64,000 bases of DNA from Aotearoamyces nothofagi (Eukaryota > Ascomycota > Leotiomycetes > Leotiales > Tympanidaceae). The number at the start of each line of letters is the position of its first letter. The first letter of the stretch is position 1. The position numbers and the translations under genes are program-made. Below, piece after piece: positions 32,958-45,128 of this stretch. Below the pieces are notes generated by a model, which was given only the letters and a program-made list of their open reading frames with translations, was not told the DNA's origin and ran no database searches. The stretch covers positions 992,001-1,056,000 of the forward strand of contig JADDTR010000002.1 in assembly GCA_015345905.1 (NCBI GenBank). Reading direction: 5' to 3'.

Positions 32958-33339
32958 CCCTCGCACGCACGCCGACTGCGACTGCGACTGCGACCACACG
33001 GCCGACGGACGGCACTGACGCTGGCGCTGGCGCTGGCACCGACACTCCCACTCCCGTGCAACTTCACCGGCACGCGGACAGCAGACGGCAGACGGACCAC
33101 ACCGGAGCCGCAGTACAGTAAGCAAGTCAGCAATCTATATCTTCCCGTACAGAACAGTAGCAACGGAAGCGTAATATCATTCCTCCGCCCGCTCTACTCT
33201 GGATCACAGTGCCGGCACACCCTTCACCACATATATCGCTGTCGCTATTCTTATTGAGTATTGGCCATCATGGCCACTCCTCTCCGGCTGCCTCTTCTTG
33301 CCCGCAGACAAATATCTCCACAGTTGCAGCATAGAATGG

Positions 33340-33376
33340 GCAGGCTGGCAGGCTGGCAGGCTGGCAAGCTGGCAAG
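33340..33376. repeat. 9-bp GGCAGGCTG repeat
   Basis: Four copies of a 9-bp unit, the last changed to GGCAAGCTG, lie in non-coding DNA. Confidence 0.85.
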
Positions 33377-34243
33377 CCCTGTGCCTTCTCAGCCCTCCAC
33401 CTCCCCCCTCCCCCCTCGGGACCTCCCGTCCAGATCCTACACGGCTCCGGCTACGGCTCCGGCTACGGCTACGGTCACCCACATACGCAGCCCCCACATT
33501 GCTGTCCCTCCCCCCCTCCTCTTCCTCTTCCTTCACCATCACTGCCATCCCCGGGCACTACTCTTAGTACTCTACACTGTGTAGCTTCTTTCCTTGCACG
33601 CACACAGTTAACACTATACACTTACACATACAGTACACAGCTACAGGACATGCATGCCCTTCGTTGTCTTATGGCCAGATGACCCACGCGCACAATGATT
33701 CCGACTTGGATCGTGAACCTTAACAGAGCCTCTGCCTCTGCCTCTGCCACGGTTCGTTTGCAACCAGGGAATCCTCCATGTATCCATACTTGTCGAGTTG
33801 GCTCGGCCTGGACGGTAGACAGACCGTCTTGGCTGCCGCCGCCAGGATGTCTCATTACGCTCCGTGCATCTTGGCTTACTACCGCCCTACTGCCCTTTCC
33901 AGACGCCGAGTACGTTAGGAGGAAGGGGAGGAGGCGTCTTGTCACCAGATCAGACGCCCGCACCATTACCCAATCCTATATTGGCCGCCTCGAGGAATTC
34001 CATTTCTTTTTGTTACTTGTCATCATTTTTGTGTGGTGCTCTATGCGCAGTACTAATCCTACAAACGAATCTTACATCCATCGAGGCAACCGCCTTTGTG
34101 ACCCAACGCAGATGTGCACACACACCTCCCATGCCTGCCAAGCTGCGACTGTCTACAACCAACAGGACTGCTGAACGACACCCCGGAAGAGTTGGAGGAG
34201 CCCAGCTCTTGTAGAACCGTGTCAGCGAGGGCGCAGGAAACCC

Positions 34244-36414
34244 TTAGCGGCTTGCCTCTCCCGGGGTAATCTTGTACACGACTGCGGCCACAAATCGGGC
34301 AGCTTCTGCCTTGGAGTATGGCTCTCTGCCGCTGCCCAGGAGCCTGTCAAGAAAGTCCTCTCTGACCTCTGCGAAACGCACTGCAAGGCAAGCACTGCCA
34401 CCCGCAATCTGGATCTCGGCACGTGCCCAGTCCCTATCGCCCATGAGCCATTCACAACACTCCAAGACGTGGCCGAGCGATACCTCGTCTTGTCCACCGC
34501 TCCCCGCGTATATACTGCCTGTAATGTCATCGTGCAGCTTCAGCAATGCCCTGTGACGGACTGCTCTGAACATATCGTCAGCTAACCCTCGACCACCAGG
34601 CGAGGCCTGGAATCTGGCAAGGGAGTGAAAGCCAGAGGCCATTAGGCAACTTACTCGTGATTGTCGCATTCTCTCAACTGTCTCACCAGCTCGGTTTCAC
34701 CACGCTCGGCGATCCAGCTTTCCAGTTCGGTATCGTTCAACTCGTTATATACTCCGGCAGCTCTCTTTTCCTCTAAGTAAGCCTTTATTGCAGGGAGCTG
34801 CATATGATGCTCCATTGTGGCGAAGACCTTCTTCTCCTTTGCGATCCTAGCCTCGACTTTGGCCTTTCGATCTATCTTGGGTTCAACACTCCCCTGGTCC
34901 TCTGTGGTAGTAACCTTCTTGGTCTTTCTCTTCTTCTTTTTAGACTTAGACTTGGTCTTTGTAGCCAGAGAATTATCATCCGAAATGGACCGGGGAGAGA
35001 AGAGAGGAGATACCGCGGAAATCTGTGCACAGCCCGCGCCCTGCCCCGTTGTAATGGTGATATCTGCGCCTGACTGCTCAAGAGGCTCTTGCTTGTTGAG
35101 AGAGATCTCCGTTCTCGCATTTCCTCCGCTGCCAGGTTGTTCTGAATCTTTCTTTGAACCACATTCAGCAGCATCCCTGGCAATATCGTGTGGATCCAAT
35201 GAGCCCATACTTGCTGTAAGCTGGTTGATTTCTTCCTGTAGTCCTTCAAGCATGCTGGCCTGCTGAGCATTGACTAGGTTCTCATTCCCATTCTCGGCCA
35301 CGCCTTCTTCTCCCTCGCCTTCTCCTTCTTCATCCCCACCTTCTTCTTCTTCGTCGTCTTCACTGTCGAGGTTACCTTCGGAGTCATCGTACTCATCCAT
35401 AGCATCGTCCATCTCGAGCTGCGTGATTTTACCTGCTTCCACTTCTGCCTTCCTCTCCATATAAAACAAGGCTCGATGGTTTCGAAACCGAGCTTCGTCC
35501 ATATACTGCCTGCACCATTGCTCCTTGTCCTTATTGTTGTTAACAACGCACATTCCGTAGAAACTTTTCCAACCTTTCGTCTCGAACTCCTTGATATTCT
35601 GATCATCTGTTTCAATGAAACCAATGATCTGATCACGAGTCGTGTACTTGGATGTTGTTGCCATTTCGCGTTCCCGCTCATAGCTGACTCTGCCAGTCGC
35701 CGCAACTGCTGCCTCACCTAGTTTTGTGTCAGTGAGACCAGCTAAGAGTACATAGGGGTACGTGATTACTCACGTCTGTCGAGATCTTCCATCATTGCCT
35801 GCCAGGCCTCAACAAGCTTTCCATTGTTGCAGACCAAGAATCGGTTTGCATATTCCGGTGATATAGAACAACCCTTCTTTTTGCAATGCTCCACCAACGT
35901 GATTGTTAATGGGTCCCATACCCTGTACCGCGACATTAGCTTGTGCTCAGTGTATAGCAACTTATCCGCTGTGAGCCTCTTCAGCTTAGATGCGTGTCAG
36001 ATAGATAGAGAGAAGTTTGTGCTACATATAGGATGAGCTCCTGTCCCTCTTAGGCTGACGCTTAACTGTTTCGTCAAGGAAGAAAAGTGATGTTGAACAT
36101 AAAACACCATGAACTCACATCTTTGGAATACTACCACCAGATACCTTTGGAGCAGCGCGCGCCGCTACGCAGGTCATGCATCCACAATTAGTCGTCTTCT
36201 TGTGTATCTTGTGCTTGTTATAATCCTTCTCCTCTCTAGTTCGCTGGCCGCTTTTCTCTGCCTCCAACAGCTTGATGGTTGCAAACACCATCTCCGCGTC
36301 AGTTGGCAAATGCCGGATGAAATTAGCTCTACCAAACATGGCTGGGTTTGCAACTGTTGGTGTCGAGCTCGAGCCTGAGTTTGAGTTGGGTCCTGCCGTG
36401 GAGCTTGAAGGCAT
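34244..36414 (-). CDS. Unrecognised fungal protein with a Cys cluster, acidic stretch and Lys-rich stretch
   Basis: Exons 35984-35774, 35717-34655 and 34565-34244 join cleanly (56- and 89-bp introns, phases kept). The first exon starts at ATG 36414. Its end is uncertain: a GTATCT donor at 36144 with an AAG acceptor at 35985 keeps frame and gives 621 aa, while a stronger-looking GTGAGT at 36118 lacks a good in-phase partner. Visible parts: FGRANFIRHLPTDAEM near the start, CGCMTC (C-x-C-x2-C), then KLMSRYRVWDPLTITLVEHCKKKGC and MMEDLDRR. An acidic run (about residues 240-275) and a basic run SKSKKKKRKTKK follow. The last exon has CCEWLMGDRDWARAEIQIAGG. I do not recognise a family. The composition suggests a nuclear or nucleolar protein, which is inference only. 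Confidence 0.65.
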
Positions 36415-36677
36415 GTATGTGGAGCTTGTACCAAGGCTTGTTCATTGGCGGATGAGGTGAGTGGTCGAGCCGGCTCGCCTCTGCAATGCACGAGTGAATT
36501 AACTACGCCGATTTGCTGAAGAGGACGCTCTTGGAGAGGGAGAGAGAGAGAGAGAGAATTAGACAAGATCATCTCTTGGGCAGATACTTATTTAAACTAT
36601 GATTTCTTTGTCTCAAACAAGGTTCACATATTTTAAGTCTTGAATACAATATATTGATACACATCTCCAAGTTCGGA

Positions 36678-37593
36678 TTAGAGCTTCGTCACCCTACTCA
36701 GCTGCTCATTTCTCCTCGTACTCTCCTTCTGCAGAATCTCTGGATGCCTGTGTACACTTGGCATCATGCCCAAGCCAATACTCCGCCGTATAGCCTTCGC
36801 AATGCGTCTCTGGTTCACGGGTCTCAGGCCGGTTTCGTGTGAATGCTTGATCCGTCCCATTGGCGTCATGTATTCAGACATTATCGAGAAGTTCTGTATA
36901 AAAGAAGTTACATGTATTAGCACACGACACGCCTGAGAAGATAAGCCTCCAGTGCACATCTCAAGATGCATCAGTGAGAAGGAAGTCGACAGAGACCACG
37001 CACCTTGTACTCCTCAATTGGATCCAGAGCCAGCACGTCAAAGACGTCCATCTCCGGCCTGCCCCTCTTCTTCCACTTCTCCATCTCCACGGGGCTCAGG
37101 TCATGCGGGGCATACACGTCGCCGGCCTTCCAGCGCCGCGAGATCTGCTTGGTCAGGTCCGTCGCCAGCTTATGCCTGGTCAGCTCCTCGCTCGTGCTCA
37201 TGCCCGGGCCCTGCTGCCTCTGCGCCGCGGCGGCGCGCCTCGCCTCGCGGTCCTGCTGGTGCCGCACGAGGTTCAGCAGGCGCGAGTTGGCCTCCGACCC
37301 CGACCCGGACGCCGGCGCGTGCCCGAGCGACGGCCGCGGCCGCGCTGGGAGCGAGATCCGCTCCGCCGCTGCTCGCGGGCTGGTCCCGATGGACAGGAGC
37401 TCGGACGGGCCGTTGGATGGGGTATCTGGGGCGCCGTGTGAGCTTTGGGCTGGATTCGAGACATCCGGACGGTGTGGGAAGAGCACAAACCTGAGAGGAC
37501 TCGAGCCGCCGTCGAGAACGCAGCTCTACTACAGCACGAGCCCCGCTGCCTCAGCACCTTTGCGGCATTGACGCATTGCAACCGTGGTGGCAT
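36678..37593 (-). CDS. rsm18: Mitochondrial small-subunit ribosomal protein bS18m
   Basis: Three exons, 37593-37491, 37449-37004 and 36893-36678, give 254 aa. The introns are 41 bp (GTTTGT...ATCCAG, short but in phase) and 110 bp. Residues 1-35 form an Arg-rich presequence (MPPRLQCVNAAKVLRQRG). The middle is a fungal extension with an Arg/Ala-rich helix. The S18 domain is mostly in the last exon: DPIEEYK-NFSIMSEYMTPMGRIKHS, TGLRPVNQRRIAKAIRRSIGLG and PSVHRHPE. Bacterial S18 contacts S6 on the platform of the small subunit; bS18m does the same in mitochondria. It is divergent from imp3 across about 0.3 kb. Confidence 0.9.
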
Positions 37594-37929
37594 CTTGAAC
37601 AAAAAGATTCCCTTTCCGCTTCCGCAAGCCTTCGATCTGCTTAAGCACCAGACGTCGTTCCGTCGCTCCCAAAATCCAAACCCCGTTCCACGTCGGGTAC
37701 GCTAGCGTGCTAGCGCCCAAACCTTAGCGAACGAACTCGAGGCCGGTGGCGAGGCTATGTGGCGGGGGGGGAAATAAAAAAAAAATCGCCCTGGCCCGGA
37801 TCATCAGTTCCGCCGCGCCGCGATAAGTTTTTGGATCGAAAGCGCTGCTCGACGCCTTGGCGAGACGGGGCAGGAGAAAAGAGAAAACAAGAGACATCGA
37901 CGAGACAGGCAGATATCCCGACGAGAAAG

Positions 37930-38623
37930 ATGGTGCGCAAACTCAAGCACCACGAGCAGAAGCTCCTGCGGAAGGTCGACCTTACGACGTATGCGTCCGA
38001 TAACAACCATCGCGAGGCCGCCATCGTGAGACGCTACGCCATCCAGAAACCGTCGGACTACCAGAAATATAACAAACTCTGCGGGGTTCGTCTCTCCCTC
38101 TCCCTCTCTCCCCCTCTGTCTATCCAAGCATATGAATCCCGCCGCGGGATCGAGGCCCGCCTCCCCCTCTCCATCCACTGCCCCATCTCAAGAATCCGAA
38201 GCTGACCCCCCCCTCCCCCGTGTCCAGTCCCTCCGCCAGCTCGCGCACAAGCTCGCGGCCCTCCCGCCCGACGACGCCGTGCGGCGGCGGCACGAGAAGC
38301 TGCTCCTGGACAAGCTGTACGACATGGCCATCCTGGCGACGGCGTCCAAGCTGTCGGCCGTCGAGAACTCGGTCACCGTGTCGGCCTTCGCGCGCCGCCG
38401 CCTGCCCGTCGTCATGACGCGCCTGCGCATGGCCGAGACGGTGCAGGCCGCCATCAGGATCGTCGAGCAGGGCCACGTGAGGGTCGGCACCGAGACCGTC
38501 ACCGACACGGCCTACCTGGTCACGAGGGGCATGGAGGACTTCGTTACCTGGGTGGACAGCAGCAAGATCAAGAGGAACATCTTGAAATACAGAGAGAAGC
38601 TGGATGATTTCGATCTGCTGTAG
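37930..38623 (+). CDS. imp3: U3 snoRNP protein IMP3
   Basis: Two exons, 37930-38085 and 38228-38623 (142-bp intron), give 183 aa, the same length as yeast Imp3. The N-terminus is [18 protein letters not shown] and the first exon ends KYNKLCG. An S4-like RNA-binding domain follows ([35 protein letters not shown]). The tail is [22 protein letters not shown]3 helps U3 snoRNA pair with the pre-rRNA in the small-subunit processome of the nucleolus. Exon 2 is notably GC-rich compared with neighbours. The donor is GTTCGT, a weaker form. Confidence 0.93.
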
Positions 38624-38976
38624 AGGCTGGCATCTTGGGATAGGAAGAGGAGAAGCTTGGCTTTTGCATAGCGATGGCGTCCTGGGTCAATACTGGCAAT
38701 TGATATATATATTTTTCTGCATTCCAATTGGCAAGTACCTCGTTATAATTACTCCTCCCTGACCGATCTGCTTAATGACGTGACGTATTATGATGCCTGT
38801 TTTACTATTCTCGAGATTGCGGGTTTGAGAATCGTCACATAGGCTCCTTAGATAGTATTTGGTGTTGCATCACATTTAGGCTAGTCTTCACCGAGACAAA
38901 GTGCTTAATGGCCGAGTATATCGAATATATCGAGCATAACTCTACCTCGACTTGTGTAGTGTACAAATTATACAAA
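38624..38976. other. Gap between convergent genes
   Basis: This is 353 bp between imp3 and the PPR gene. It contains a short TA run at 38703-38712 and nothing else I can support. Confidence 0.6.
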
Positions 38977-41417
38977 TTATGCCTTTACATCTCGTACGAT
39001 CTTGAAGAGTTGGTAGCCCTCTTTTGTAGTCAACTGCCCAACTTTCTCCAACTGAGCCCATATTTCTGGGTAGCGTTCCCTAGCCCAATCTTCCACGATG
39101 TCCTTCCTATTCTGACCAGGCACTGCATTGTAGAATGTTCCAAGCCTATTAATATTAGCATTTCGGGCATAATCGGCAGAGAAGATACTCACGTCATCAT
39201 GTCAGGCCCAAATCCGACATCCGCTTGCATGCCTTCAATGAGAGCTTGGACTTCTTCAACAAGGGCCTGACCAGCCAATGCCCCCACATATGCCGAAAAT
39301 ACGTTCGGTGTTACTTCGATTTCCATGTGTCTCATCCTATTCCAGATCTCTTTTGCAGGCTTGTCACCAAATGGTTTAGCCTCACACGCCCGAAAAACGA
39401 TCGCAATACTATTATATGTAGGTCCTTCCTTCGAATTCGTGATATCAGTCCAAAAATCAAGCGCCTTATATGGATCCTCGCAAGCGGTATATGCAAGCAT
39501 AAGAGCATTGTAGATCTTCGTAGATGGTTCAATAGATGAATCCATTTTCATCATGTTGTACACCATATCCAGACTCTCCGCATCCTCACACTTAGCAATG
39601 CCCTCAAGACACTGCACGTAGGTGTCGGCCGTTGGGCGCTTATCCTGACGGATATGCTGCCGCATATGGCCAAAGACGTGGCAACCCATATCAGAACGTT
39701 TTCTATCGAAGAATTCTTTCATCAATCTTGTTCGCATCTCAGTGTCCGTCTCATCAAATATTTGTCTAAGAATGGTATAGGCATCCCATGCACGTGTTGT
39801 GCTATTTTGTCGGTCCAAACAGAATGACAGGAAGGCATCGCGGGTCCGGGCCCGCTCAGATTTCGTGTGATGAAAAGTATGAGCTTGTAGAATGTTGACA
39901 ACTTCATGGAGTTCATCTCGATTCAAATATATGAGGGATAGCGCAGATACAGTATCAGCCTCGAGACGAGCCTTCCTCTCCTCAAGATCGGCTGCAATAG
40001 ACACTATCCTATCATAGTTCGGAGATGGCGCGGAGCACAGGGCCCGGATATACTTATTGATCACTGGGAGATCTTCCCAATCCGTCACTTCCTCCGCTTG
40101 CAAAGATGAATATGCAGCTTGTGCACCTGAGAGATCCCCAGCATGAATGCGATAGTCCATCTGCATGATAAAAGTCTTTGCATTCGGCCGAACGCCTGAT
40201 TTATGTGCAAGAGTGAGATATCGTTCAGCAAGATAGGCATCATTCCTTGACATAGCCAGATCCACAAGACCATTAAAAGTCTCAATATCTGGCCGTTTTG
40301 TCGGGTCATTTTCATTGTGGCGCACCATAACTTCCATCATACGTTCAACCTCTTCTACACCCTTACCCAAGCCACCCGATGCCCATTGAAAGATGACATC
40401 CCACGTTTGTTTGTCCGGATTTGTCTCCACGAGTTCACGGAAGATTGTATTGCACCAGTCAAGCTCGTTGTTTCGTATAGAGAACCGCAGGATTTCGAAC
40501 ATGGTTCGAGGATTTGGCCTGTATACCTTGACATGGCTGTTCCTAGTAAATTCCTTATTATACCAAGACTTTGTAGCTTCAACATCATCCTTCAAGGCAT
40601 AGAAGGTTGCCATAGTCTCATGAAAGGTAGCCTGGTATGGCACCCCCAACTCCTCTGCAACATGAGCGGCACTGGTGAGCTCGGACTCGTTCAATTCTCG
40701 CGCAAAACCCTTGAGGACCAGGTTCCAGAGCTTGATTCCAGTTTTCCTTTGGTGCCTGTCAAGGCTTCCTCCATTGTCATTCCAGAAATCGGTAGCAATA
40801 TCTTTCGCCTCCAGTGAATTGCCAGTTTCGGTCAGCACCGTCACAAGCTGCTTGATGTCGGCATACGCTGCAAGATCATCTTGGCGAGAAGCAGACTTTC
40901 GCTGCTTCAGTTCGGCAAAGAGCTCACGGGCAAATTCTGCGTGGGTGTGCCTCTCATCCGCAGGCATTTTCAGCAGAGCTTCAAATGCAGCCTCGAGGTT
41001 CTCCACGCTCAACCCAAACCCCTCCTCGCCCGTATTCGTGTCTCGTAAAAATCTAAAAGTTCGCAAAGCATGCTGTGCCTGTATGTTGTTTACGGCTTCC
41101 TTCTCCCGGAGTTTGTAGGCAAAGAATGTATTGAATGCATTGGCTAGATCATCCGCTTTAGGAGGCCGTGCCTTGATCTTCTCCATCAAAAACAAGTCCA
41201 GCATCTTGCTGAGGCCCGGATCAAGATCTGTCTCCTTAACTTCCCGCGGTGGCTTGTGCGAGAAGCCGAACAGACTTCTCCTTGCAGGAACTTGTATAAG
41301 CAGTGCTGCCTCATATTGCCGACGTATCGCTGGGCCCGGCCGGCGTGGACAGCGGAAAACAAAGCCTTCGTTGGACAGGAGTCTGCGGAACAGGGTGCGG
41401 GTTAGATGAGACCGCAT
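38977..41417 (-). CDS. Mitochondrial pentatricopeptide-repeat (PPR) protein, CYA-5-like
   Basis: Two exons, 41417-39193 and 39145-38977, give 797 aa over a 47-bp intron (GTGAGT...TTAATAG). The N-terminus is an Arg-rich presequence (MRSHLTRTLFRRLLS). It is followed by a RRSLFGFSHKPPRE block and long helical repeats with PPR character, such as PDIETFNGLVDLAMSR, PTADTYVQCLEGIAKC and PSTKIYNALMLAYTAC. Fungal PPR proteins bind organellar mRNAs and control their stability or translation. The layout recalls the Neurospora CYA-5 type needed for COX1 expression; that name rests on memory of the family and is not proven. Confidence 0.8.
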
Positions 41418-42017
41418 TGTGGCAAGCAGACGCTATATACAACTACAAAGAACTGGGAGCGGTCAGTCACATTGCACCCATATCAAATTGACCCGTACCA
41501 GCACATACAGGACATGGCCGGCGCGACAGACAGCGAGCTCTGGAGGTTGGAGATGTTTGTGCCATCGGAGCTCGAGAAGCTTCAGAAGGCTCGGTTATTC
41601 CCGTTCAGGCAACGACCTAGCCGCATTTGGGTCTGTGGCTGCAGACATTAACCTACACTGACTGTTTGATTGACGTCGCCCTCCTCGAACTCTATTCCAC
41701 TCGAAAATGTTCGATCAACAGCCTCATAAATGCATCGTACACCGCTGAGGTACGCGTTGGGTGGGTTTGGGAGCCTCCGGCAGGAATAGGGCCGAGCTTT
41801 CCCCGTTCACCAAATTTCGTCGCAATGTGAGGAGACTTTCGGGCGTTCACACCACGTCCGTCTCATAGCGTGGGCCTTATTTCGCAACATTATCGGCGTC
41901 TAAGGTGTAAAGTTTCTGCCGTCATGCGATGCATTTGGATTGGCATTGGGTATTTCATCATGGCCATCGCCACGTCAGATTCCAACATGCAAACTTCCAT
42001 AACTTCACAACAACGCA
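41418..42017. other. Divergent promoter region
   Basis: This 0.6-kb stretch lies between the 5' ends of the PPR gene (minus) and the carrier gene (plus). Open frames are short and featureless. Confidence 0.55.
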
Positions 42018-43335
42018 ATGGGCAGAACTGGTGCGCTGTATCCGCGAGGCCTCGAGGTCCCAATGGCGCAGTATGTTGTCAACGTCTCTGGCCGCTCGTC
42101 AACGACGATTCTGGACCAGATGGGCAACCCTCCGTTTTGCGCTGAGCCTACATCGAAGAAGCTTCCCTTACGGGAGCGTATTCATCACATCACATGGGCA
42201 TCCTACACATTAACGATGAGGTTAGTGACATCCCACTAGTTGATCATCTTCTCAATAGTAACATCGATGTAGTACTGGTGGTATCGCACTTTTGATGGCT
42301 GAGACTCCTCATCGCTTCAACGGCCTTACCACAATTGGAACTATCGTGTTTATTCTCGATCTCGTACTCTTTGTCGCCATCACGACAGGAATTACCGCGA
42401 GATTCGTGATGTTTCCGGGCACATTTTGGGGTTCGCTTCAACATCCCACGGAAACACTGTTCTTCCCGACTTTCTTTCTATCCATCGCCACCATCATCTC
42501 CAATATGGAGCAATATGCCGTCCCGCATGTTGGTGAATGGCTCGTCGTTGTTCTTAGAATCCTTTTCTGGATATACACTGCCATCACCTTTTTAGTCGCT
42601 GTCTTCCAATTCCACCTTCTCTTCACCGGCAAGCCATTGACTCTCCAGTCGATGACGCCAGCGTGGATCTTACCTATATTTCCGGTTATGCTGTCCGGAA
42701 CCATAGCAGCAATACTCTCGGATAGCCAGCCTGTGCATCACGCCCTTCCAATGCTGGTAGCCGGTCTCACCTTCCAAGGCCTGGGAATGCTGGTCTCCTG
42801 CTTCATGTACGCCAACTACATAGGTCGCCTCATGGGCCATGGTCTCCCATCAGCAGGAAAGAGACCCGGAATGTTTATTGCCGTCGGTCCACCAAGTTTC
42901 ACGGCTCTTGCACTCATAGTGATGAGCTCCGACGCCAGTCGAATCTTCCCATCTTACGCCGGCATGACTTCCATCACGACACCCTCAATAATCCCCGATG
43001 TCCTCCGAATACTTGCGGTAGCCGCAGCAATCTTCATGTGGTCGTTATCACTATTTTTTTTCACAGTCAGTCTTATTGCCGTCTTAGACGGGCTCAGGGA
43101 AGAGTGGCTGAACTTCCATCTCTCATGGTGGAGCTTCGTCTTCCCGAACGTCGGTTTTACGATTGCAGTAATCGACATCGGAGACGCATTCAGCAGCGAA
43201 CCAATAAAATGGGTCGCAAGCATTATGACGATCTTGTTAGTAGCAATGTGGCTATTCGTTGGCTCTTGCCACATACGAGCCGTGCGGAATAAACAGATAA
43301 TGTGGCCCGGAAAGGATGAGGACCGTGATGATTGA
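42018..43335 (+). CDS. TDT/SLAC1-type membrane carrier (Mae1-like C4-dicarboxylate or anion transporter)
   Basis: Two exons, 42018-42220 and 42273-43335, give 421 aa. The join (GTTAGT...GATGTAG) creates TWASYTLTMS-TGGIALL, the family's first membrane segment with its conserved Thr-Gly-Gly. About ten hydrophobic helices follow. Family landmarks include FPGTFWGSLQHPTETLFFPTF, LSIATI, and the closing SEPIKWVASIMTILLVAMWL. The N-terminal 65 residues are cytosolic and variable. Mae1 imports malate and other C4 acids, whereas Ssu1 exports sulfite; the HPTE-type motif favours the Mae1 side, but the substrate cannot be fixed from sequence alone. An alternative start is ATG 42063. Confidence 0.83.
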
Positions 43336-44048
43336 TTTGCTTTTGGTGGTGCGGTGCATATAAAAAAAGATACCCGGTATCAGCATTTAGACTTTAGAAT
43401 ACTGTACACAAGCTAGAATAGACATTAGATTAGACGGAAAAGTTTGGAAGGAAAAGATTAATTAGACTATATAGATTATAGAAATCTCAACTTTAGGCTT
43501 TTCCCACGATTGGCTGGCCACTCAAAAAATATCTTACTATGGAGTCTCTGTGTATGTTGTATTATTGTTCCTTAACTTCGTAGCCAAACTAGTCGTCTTG
43601 TATTCCCCAACCGCAGTAGCGACTAGCTAGCCTTGAATACGACCTACAGATCCCACTACGGATTTTTAGCAGACACAAACGTCAGATGCGGAGTGCCATC
43701 ACGTGACACCGACACCCCTCCTCGAAAACGCGGGGTAGAGAGAGATCCAGACCCAGCTGATACGCACCACCAGCAAATAATCCGCAGCACAGCAAAGAAG
43801 GCCCTCGCATCCCCATTCGCAGACCCAGATACGGGCCGTCGCGCTCCCCCAAGTAAGCAATGACGACAGAAGACTCCAGGGATACGCCCTCCTCACCGTG
43901 ACATCACTGCAGGGCGAGCCCGCTCGCCCCCCCCCAGATAACGCGTGCGGTGCCCCGTGGCTCTCCATCACTGCTCTGGACGGCAAGGCAGAGAGGTGAG
44001 GATAGACCTAAACACCATTTCTCGACTTCACATCGCTTCTTTCCGAAA
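43336..44048. other. Intergenic region
   Basis: This 0.7-kb stretch lies between two plus-strand genes. The left part is AT-rich (3' end) and the right part GC-rich (promoter of the small gene). No further gene is visible. Confidence 0.55.
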
Positions 44049-44508
44049 ATGCCAGACGAGCAGGAGAACAAGAGCGCTAGCAGTGAAGGTGGCGGTGGTG
44101 GAGTGGGCGGCGAGAGAACGGATGCTGGCGCTGGCTCTGATGTATGCGCTTTTCCCCCTCTCCCCCTTTCTTCCCCTCCCTCTCCCTCCCTCACCCAGCA
44201 AGCAAGCACAAGCAAGTGACCGGCTCCCAAGTCCAACCCCGCGCCCCAGACAGACACAGCAGCAGCAGCCTCCGAGCCGGCATATATGCGCACGAAGCCC
44301 GGGAACCCGCCACGGGTTGCGGCGCAGCTGAGGGAGACGTAAGTTCGTGTTTTTCCCCGTTACTCCCTTTTCGTGGCTGTCGGGGAGGATCGAGAAGGGA
44401 GGGAGAGAGAATAGACGAATGCTGATGATATTCTGTCATTCAAGGTTGGCAGAGGGGAATCCAAAGCTGTATGAGAAAGTAGCGAAAGACCCTCGGTTCA
44501 GCACTTGA
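44049..44508 (+). CDS. 81-aa protein of unknown function, three small exons
   Basis: Exons 44049-44141, 44250-44338 and 44445-44508 (246 coding bases) keep frame across introns of 108 and 106 bp: GTATGC...CCCCAG and GTAAGT...TCAAG. The first part is Gly/Ser/Glu-rich and disordered. The last 45 residues look ordered: PAYMRTKPGNPPRVAAQL, then RETLAEGNPKLYEKVAKD, ending PRFST and a stop. I do not recognise it. The coincidence of splice signals, frame and a compact amphipathic C-terminal helix supports a real gene. AAG at 44231 is an alternative acceptor for exon 2, also in frame. No long open frame marks it. Confidence 0.6.
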
Positions 44509-45128
44509 ACATCGGGGCAGCCTCCTGAGAAATTGCCGATGCGAGCTTGAATTTCTGTTTTGCTGGATGTTAATATTTGACTCTGTTTAACTAGTATCGA
44601 GAACTATACACTCAAAGCTCAATATGCTGAATCAAGGTTACTATGCCAAGTCAAAACACCATGCCATCAATAATTACTCATTGTATCTGTCTCTCCCGTT
44701 CGGAAGGCCCTTCAGAACTTCTAACTTTATACATCACACAATCCACATATTGCTGCTCCTCCAGCCTTCGCAGGAGAGACTATCTAAACGCTGTTTCGTT
44801 GAGTTGTATCAATAGGTCATGCGTTCCTTGTGGGACCACGCCTCCTTAAAACACCAATCCGTTCCAAATCAAACAAAGCACCGAAGACGCTCCACCGATA
44901 CGGTTAATATCCGAAAGTGACCATCTCCAAGCTATAAACTCATTTTTTTTCCAGATTCATTCCAACCAAGCTGGCTTGAGCCGGCCGGCAAGCTTTGACT
45001 TTTCGCCAGCCTATTCCATCTTTGAGACATACGCCACGCTGAGAATTCGCTCAATATACAAACGTCAAAAAACAAATGAAATAGAACTCTAGACAGGGAA
45101 TGAATAAGAGACTGATAAGCCCTCCATT
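44509..45128. other. Gap between convergent genes
   Basis: This 0.6-kb AT-rich stretch lies between the small gene and VAC7. No supported feature. Confidence 0.6.

Larger units (their letters stand above)
30814..34243. other. 3.4-kb microsatellite-rich gene-free block
   Basis: Upstream of the DUF3824-like gene and downstream of the gene ending at 34244, I find no supported gene. Frames are open on both strands only because of short-period repeats. At least ten different simple repeats occur, many GC-rich; the clearest are listed separately. CT-rich stretches at 32880-32960 and 33390-33420 are also present. Confidence 0.7.

Noticed and set aside
33695-34174. 159-codon plus-strand open frame at the edge of the repeat block
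   Set aside because: It starts in a TCTGCC repeat, has no domain and no supporting splice structure.
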